Assembly: GCF_000565285.1 (NCBI RefSeq)
Contig: NZ_APVL01000001.1
Span: 62,001 to 126,000 of the forward strand
Direction of reading: 5' to 3'
DNA: 64,000 bases
Origin: Cytobacillus firmus DS1
GTDB taxonomy: Bacteria; Bacillota; Bacilli; Bacillales; Cytobacillaceae
Shown here: piece after piece, positions 59,674-64,000 of the stretch
How positions within the stretch are numbered: position 1 is the stretch's first letter
How the letters are laid out: every line of letters starts with the position of its first letter
Position numbers and translations under genes: made by a program
Notes under the pieces: generated by a model
Databases searched by the model: none
Told to the model about the DNA's origin: nothing
Seen by the model: the letters and a program-made list of their open reading frames with translations, nothing else

Positions 59674-61365
59674 TTGAGTTTCAAATTCAAGTTAGGAACA
59701 AAAATCAACTTAATTGTAATTAGCATCGTACTGCTGCTGTCTGTTATTATCGGAGGAGTTGTTGTAAATGAAGTAACCAAGGGGATTAAGGCATTTGCAA
59801 TTGAAAAAGCTAAGGGTGACCTTAGTTTAAGTGAAAGGTACATACGGAATAAGTTTCCTGGTGAATGGGAAATCCGAAATGGCAAGCTGTATAGAGGAGA
59901 TCACCTCTTTAATAATGATTTTGAACTTGTTGATGCAATAGGCCAGGATACTGGTGATTCGGTTACCATTTTCCAGGGGGATACTCGCATTACAACGAAT
60001 GTCTTTGTAAACGGTGAGAGAAATATTGGAACCGCTGTTTCACCTGAAGTGGGTGAAGTTGTACTTAAAAAAGGTGAAAAATATTATGGGGAAGCGAAAG
60101 TTACAGGCAATACCTTTCAAACAGCCTACATGCCGCTGAAAAATAAGAGCGGAGAAACAGTTGGAATCTTGTATGTTGGCGCTCCCCAAACCATTATTGA
60201 TAAAATTCTATCGGACTTCATGTCAAAGTTCCTTATCCTTATCTTAATTGTTGCTGCTGTTGCATCTCTAGTTGTCTTCTGGTTTACTAAAAGGCTGCAG
60301 AAGCGTCTTGCAGCTGTTAAAAGTGCATTAGAACTGGCTGGCAGAGGGGATTTTACTGCAGAAGTAATAGATGATGCGGGTGATGAGCTAACAGATCTTT
60401 CAAAAAGCTACAATGAAATGAAGGAGAATTTAATAACCATGATCAGAGAGGTTTTGGGGACTTCCGATCAGGTAGCCGCTTCATCAGAGGAGTTAACTGC
60501 AGGGGCAGAACAGACCAGCAAGGCAACTGAACAAATTACGGAAGCCATACAGCAGGTTGCCGGCGGAGCGGAAATACAGACCCAAAGCATAGAAGAAAGT
60601 GCAAAAGCATTAGAAGAATTAACAAGCGGCATTGCAGCGATTGCGGAGTCTTCTGCAGAAATAGCCGAAAATACTGCTGAAGTGGGAGCCCGTGCAGATG
60701 AAGGGGGCAAATATGTAGAACAAACTTCTCAGCAGATGACCCTGATTCATACCACTGTGATCGAAACCAGCAAGGAAGTCCTGCTTTTAAATGAGAGGTC
60801 GAAGCAAATTGAGAATATCTCAAAAGTGATTATCGATATTGCCAGTCAGACCAATCTGCTGGCGCTAAATGCTGCAATTGAAGCGGCAAGAGCAGGGGAG
60901 CATGGCAAAGGCTTTGCTGTAGTTGCAGACGAGGTAAGAAAGCTGGCTGAACAATCCCAGGAATCTTCTTCTCAAATCTCTGAGTTGATCCGGCAAATTC
61001 AGAATGATATGAACCAATCTACAGATTCAATGAATTCAGTAAAGCGGGAAGTTGAAAATGGTTTGGGAATAGTCTCCCGAACACAGAAGAGTTTTGAGGT
61101 AATATTACGATTCATGATGGATATAGGACTAAAGGTTGATGGCATGGCAGCGACCGCTCAGCAAATGTCTGCCAGCACCCAGGAAATTTCTGCGGCTGTA
61201 ACAGGAGTGACAGCTATTTCAAGAGAATCTTCTATGCATAGTCAAGGCGTGGCTGCATCAGCTGAAGAACAGCTCGCCTCTATGGAAGAAGTGTCTGCTT
61301 CAGCCCATAATTTATCGGAAATGGCTGAGCAGCTTCAAGATACAGTAAGCCGGTTCAAGTTCTAA
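59674..61365 (+). CDS. Methyl-accepting chemotaxis protein with a single Cache-type sensor
   Basis: This 563-residue chemoreceptor has a membrane helix at about 12-32, an extracellular sCache domain (about 35-185, with [37 protein letters not shown] in part) and a second helix (about 186-208). HAMP (about 209-262) follows, then a signalling hairpin with the CheA/CheW contact tip [42 protein letters not shown] in pieces around residue 385-430. The TTG start follows AAAAAGGAGTGATG. Ligand unknown. A possible regulatory leader precedes it. Confidence 0.94.
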   Translation: MSFKFKLGTKINLIVISIVLLLSVIIGGVVVNEVTKGIKAFAIEKAKGDLSLSERYIRNKFPGEWEIRNGKLYRGDHLFNNDFELVDAIGQDTGDSVTIFQGDTRITTNVFVNGERNIGTAVSPEVGEVVLKKGEKYYGEAKVTGNTFQTAYMPLKNKSGETVGILYVGAPQTIIDKILSDFMSKFLILILIVAAVASLVVFWFTKRLQKRLAAVKSALELAGRGDFTAEVIDDAGDELTDLSKSYNEMKENLITMIREVLGTSDQVAASSEELTAGAEQTSKATEQITEAIQQVAGGAEIQTQSIEESAKALEELTSGIAAIAESSAEIAENTAEVGARADEGGKYVEQTSQQMTLIHTTVIETSKEVLLLNERSKQIENISKVIIDIASQTNLLALNAAIEAARAGEHGKGFAVVADEVRKLAEQSQESSSQISELIRQIQNDMNQSTDSMNSVKREVENGLGIVSRTQKSFEVILRFMMDIGLKVDGMAATAQQMSASTQEISAAVTGVTAISRESSMHSQGVAASAEEQLASMEEVSASAHNLSEMAEQLQDTVSRFKF

Positions 61366-61458
61366 AGGCTTGCTGGCTTAGGAAAAGAATATCGGATTAC
61401 AGGCGTTAGAAGAAAGCCTTTCATACAGGTTTCAGGTGATCCCGCGAATGTAAACTCA

Positions 61459-61499
61459 TAAAAGGTGAATCTGCGCGCATGCTGCAGATTCACCTTTTG
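61459..61499 (-). terminator. Bidirectional terminator between the chemoreceptor and lipase genes
   Basis: AAAAGGTGAATCTGC (61460-61474) pairs perfectly with GCAGATTCACCTTTT (61484-61498); the genes converge on it. Confidence 0.9.
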
Positions 61500-61500
61500 G

Positions 61501-62271
61501 TTATTCAACGATATTTTTTTCAATGACAAGTGACAGGCTTTCAGCCATCTCCTGATAAGTGGCATCATTCGGATGGAAGAGGTCACTGGAAAGATCACGT
61601 TTGGCATCTGTGACCAGATTGAAGGTATCCACTACTTGAACACGGTATTTCAAGCCTAATGTCCTGGCGGCCTCATTCCATTTTTGGATGACGGAATCAA
61701 AGGAGTCTCCGTTGGGCGATTGCTTGAAAGGATTATACAGTCCCATGTAGACGATGACGGCATTCGGATTGTTTTCGCGAATGCTTTTGAATGTTTTCTC
61801 CAGATTTGGAATTTCGGTCTCCAAGATGTCCAGGGCGGTTTCCTCTGAATATTTCTCCAGTATCTCCCCGCTATTAAAAAGGTTATTGCCTCCAATAGTG
61901 ATGGAGATTATTTTAGCTTCCTCAAGAGATCTCCTGACTTCCTTCTGTTCGAGCTGTGTTAATAGATCTTCCATTCTGGCGCCTCGCACCCCAAGGTTTT
62001 GGAAACGATCCACAATCTTGTTTTCTTTAAGCTCTTTTCCAGCCAGCGAGACAAAACCTTCCCCTTTTGACGAGCCGACACCTCTTGTTAATGAATCCCC
62101 AAGAGCGACATAGGCATCGCCGGGAGTGGCAGGACTTTCTTCTGTTTTCTCCAAAATTTCTCCCCGTGGCGGGCTGGTAACATCCATATAGGCACTGGCA
62201 AGTCCATATCCAAACAGAACTGTCAGGGCAAGGGATAGGGTGATAAATAACGGCCACATCCATTTTTTCAT
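61501..62271 (-). CDS. Membrane-anchored SGNH/GDSL hydrolase
   Basis: This 256-residue protein has an N-terminal signal anchor (about 5-27) and an SGNH fold: block I ALGDSLTRGVG (Ser about 60), block II Gly in NLGVRGARMED, block III GGNN in SITIGGNNLF, and block V DLFHPNDATYQ with the catalytic Asp/His. It is likely an esterase or lipase acting outside the cell, similar to B. subtilis YpmR. Its start at 62271 is an ATG following AGGAGAGGAC. Confidence 0.93.
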   Translation of the reverse strand: MKKWMWPLFITLSLALTVLFGYGLASAYMDVTSPPRGEILEKTEESPATPGDAYVALGDSLTRGVGSSKGEGFVSLAGKELKENKIVDRFQNLGVRGARMEDLLTQLEQKEVRRSLEEAKIISITIGGNNLFNSGEILEKYSEETALDILETEIPNLEKTFKSIRENNPNAVIVYMGLYNPFKQSPNGDSFDSVIQKWNEAARTLGLKYRVQVVDTFNLVTDAKRDLSSDLFHPNDATYQEMAESLSLVIEKNIVE

Positions 62272-62378
62272 GTTTTGTCCTCTCCTTCTAAAGCGATTGT
62301 ACCAATTTTTTTCTCAAATGGAGTATTCAAAAGAGTTATTGCGCGAAAATTTAGTTAGAATAGAACAGGGGTGATGCT

Positions 62379-63305
62379 ATGAGCGTAAAGCCAACAGTAC
62401 AATTGGAAAATGTAACGAAAATCATTGGAAAGAAAACGATTATTAATAATATATCATTTGATATTTATCCAGGCGAAGTCTTTGGGTTCCTCGGTCCGAA
62501 TGGCGCCGGGAAAACCACTACGATCCGGATGCTTGTCGGGCTCATTAAGCCAACGTCCGGTAAGATTCACATCTGCTGCTTTGATGTAAGAAAGCAATTC
62601 GTTCAGGCGATGCAGCGCCTTGGGTCCATCGTCGAAAATCCGGAGCTGTATAAGTATTTAAGCGGCCGCGAAAACCTGCAGATGTTTGCCCGGATGCTGC
62701 CTGATGTGGATGAAGAGCGGATACAGGAAGTCATTGATCTGGTGGATCTGACAGCCAGAATCGATGACCAGGTGCGGACCTATTCTTTAGGGATGCGGCA
62801 GCGGCTTGGGATTGCCCAGGCATTGCTGGGCCGCCCGGATGTCCTGATACTGGATGAACCAACGAATGGACTGGACCCGATGGGAATCAAGGATCTTCGC
62901 CTATTTATCCGAAAGCTGGTTGATGAAACGGGTCTTTCGGTTCTCGTTTCCAGTCATATTTTAAGTGAAATCGAATTGCTGGCGGATCGTGTGGCTATTA
63001 TGACCCATGGAAAAATTGTAAAGGTCGGCAGTGTGAGTGATCTGGTTGGTGCACTGTCCGCCGGTGTGGACTGGAGAGTCAGTGACTCTTTCCGTGCGCT
63101 TGCTATTTTACAGGAATCCCCGCATGTCCAGGCGGCAGAACTGTACGATGACCATACGGTACACACGCTGATGGATGAAAGCAAAACCTCAATCCTGAAT
63201 GAAGCCCTCATGAAAGCAGGCATTGAGGTATGGACGATTGAAAGGAAAGTGCAGACCTTGGAGGATCTATTTATCAGTTTGACAGGAGGCGATCATATTG
63301 TCTAA
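62379..63305 (+). CDS. ABC transporter ATP-binding protein
   Basis: This 308-residue ATPase has Walker A GPNGAGKTT, signature YSLGMRQRLGIAQAL, Walker B DVLILDEPTNGLDP and switch VSSHILSEIE. A C-terminal region of about 80 residues (DUF4162-like) follows. This class powers ABC-2 exporters of the bacitracin or natA/gliding type. Its stop codon overlaps the start of the permease gene. The ATG follows AACAGGGGTGATG. Confidence 0.93.
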   Translation: MSVKPTVQLENVTKIIGKKTIINNISFDIYPGEVFGFLGPNGAGKTTTIRMLVGLIKPTSGKIHICCFDVRKQFVQAMQRLGSIVENPELYKYLSGRENLQMFARMLPDVDEERIQEVIDLVDLTARIDDQVRTYSLGMRQRLGIAQALLGRPDVLILDEPTNGLDPMGIKDLRLFIRKLVDETGLSVLVSSHILSEIELLADRVAIMTHGKIVKVGSVSDLVGALSAGVDWRVSDSFRALAILQESPHVQAAELYDDHTVHTLMDESKTSILNEALMKAGIEVWTIERKVQTLEDLFISLTGGDHIV

Positions 63306-64000
63306 TCCGAATATGGTTGGCCTGATCCGCAATGAAGTGATGAAGATCGCTTCCAAAAAACGCCTCGCGGTTGTCGGCGTTATATTAGTCATTCTGGTGT
63401 CGATGTTTACATACGCCCAATACCGGGAGATACAGGAGAAAATCGAAAAACAGGGCACTCTGGACTGGAGGGTGGAGCTTCAGCAGGAAATTGTCGACCG
63501 GCAGAATCGGCTGGCATCGAGCGGAATCCAGGACGAGTTCAGACAGTTCCTCGAATTTGATCTGAAACAAAAGCAGTATTATCTGGACAACGATATCAAC
63601 CCGAACTATCCTGGAGCCCCTACGTTTATCCGCATCTTTTTATCGCAGGGAGTCACACTTGTCCTTCCCCTTTTCATTATCATTATCATGGCGGATATTG
63701 TCAGCGGGGAATACAATGATGGCACAATCAAAACATTACTGTCCCGGCCGGTTAAACGATGGAGAATCCTGATGGCCAAATGGCTGACGGTTTTGCTGTA
63801 TACCTCCATGGTGATGGCAGCAACCGTGATTGTCTGTTATGGAATTTCAGGGATCGTCCTCGGATATGACGGCTGGACCGCACCTATCTTAACCGGATTT
63901 CAAGCTTCTGCATCCGGTGAGTTTGCAACGGAGTACATTCATACCCTGCCGATGTGGAAATACCTGCTGATGTCAGCCGGGCTTGCATGGGTGGTTACAG
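63298..64000 (+). CDS. ABC-2 type permease, partial at the window end
   Basis: The frame opens at a TTG overlapping the ATPase stop (ACAGGAGGCGATCATATTG) and runs past the window end. It begins MSNPNMVGLIRNEVMKIASK with the first membrane helix (about 22-40, AVVGVILVILVSMFTY). A long extracytoplasmic stretch follows (about 43-112), then a helix LFIIIIMADIVSGEYNDGTIKTLLSRPVKRW, the ABC-2 signature. It forms an exporter with the upstream ATPase. The 3' end is not in the window. Confidence 0.9.
   Translation, partial: MSNPNMVGLIRNEVMKIASKKRLAVVGVILVILVSMFTYAQYREIQEKIEKQGTLDWRVELQQEIVDRQNRLASSGIQDEFRQFLEFDLKQKQYYLDNDINPNYPGAPTFIRIFLSQGVTLVLPLFIIIIMADIVSGEYNDGTIKTLLSRPVKRWRILMAKWLTVLLYTSMVMAATVIVCYGISGIVLGYDGWTAPILTGFQASASGEFATEYIHTLPMWKYLLMSAGLAWVVT

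Overview
The window reads as a low-GC Gram-positive chromosome from the family Bacillaceae (Bacillus/Cytobacillus/Mesobacillus-like). Support comes from strong AGGAGG-type ribosome binding sites, frequent TTG and GTG starts, SigA promoters, U-tailed terminators, Bacillus riboswitches (c-di-AMP, SAM-I), Fur and Zur boxes, and families typical of Bacillus (DUF3231, DUF4256, HelD, PaiA, general stress protein 26). I see no rRNA, tRNA, CRISPR array or prophage. All names come from reading motifs and recalled family patterns; no database search was run.

Layout. 1-9.7 kb: an ECF sigma factor with a membrane partner, a FabK/nitronate monooxygenase-like enzyme behind a FapR-like box, a glutamate/aspartate-type symporter behind a c-di-AMP riboswitch, DUF4256 and DUF3231 proteins, and molybdate uptake modAB without modC. 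9.7-20.2 kb: an ABC exporter, a highly palindromic intergenic repeat, a second ECF sigma factor, an AdcA-type zinc-binding lipoprotein behind two Zur boxes, a second DUF3231 protein, an apparently leaderless ArsR regulator with a VOC protein, and a cell-wall 3D-domain protein. 20.4-28.3 kb: a thiol-redox and sulfane-sulfur island. It holds a YVTN lipoprotein, a ResA-like thioredoxin, a membrane protein, OsmC, a two-component system, CcdA, and a divergent TusA-rhodanese / DsrE / rhodanese-metallo-beta-lactamase operon. 28.3-34.3 kb: metals. A Fur-controlled Fe(III) ABC transporter is followed by a CueP copper lipoprotein interrupted by one in-frame TGA at a conserved cysteine, a CzcO-like flavoprotein behind an ArsR/CzrA-type palindrome, and a DUF305 protein.

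34.6-49 kb: housekeeping and accessory genes, including a SAM-riboswitch operon (flavin monooxygenase plus ATP-grasp ligase), HelD, an EmrB-type exporter, and a dihydroorotate-dehydrogenase-like barrel fused to a membrane domain. 48.7-64 kb: MarR-paiA with a decayed paiB, TrmL, a dead CitMHS transporter, small membrane proteins, TerD-domain and stress proteins, a chemoreceptor behind a structured leader with a terminator, an SGNH lipase, and an ABC-2 exporter cut by the window end.

The most interesting signal is the CueP gene at 32055-32591. A single TGA replaces the first cysteine of its C-x7-C copper motif, the frame stays open and conserved beyond it, and a hairpin with an AGGUU loop begins 11 nt after the TGA, its loop 17 nt after it. 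That geometry matches a bacterial SECIS element, so this may be a selenocysteine-containing copper protein. Also notable is a matching pair of 11-bp-period TTAAG repeats upstream of both halves of the redox island, which suggests a regulon for its OmpR-type response regulator.
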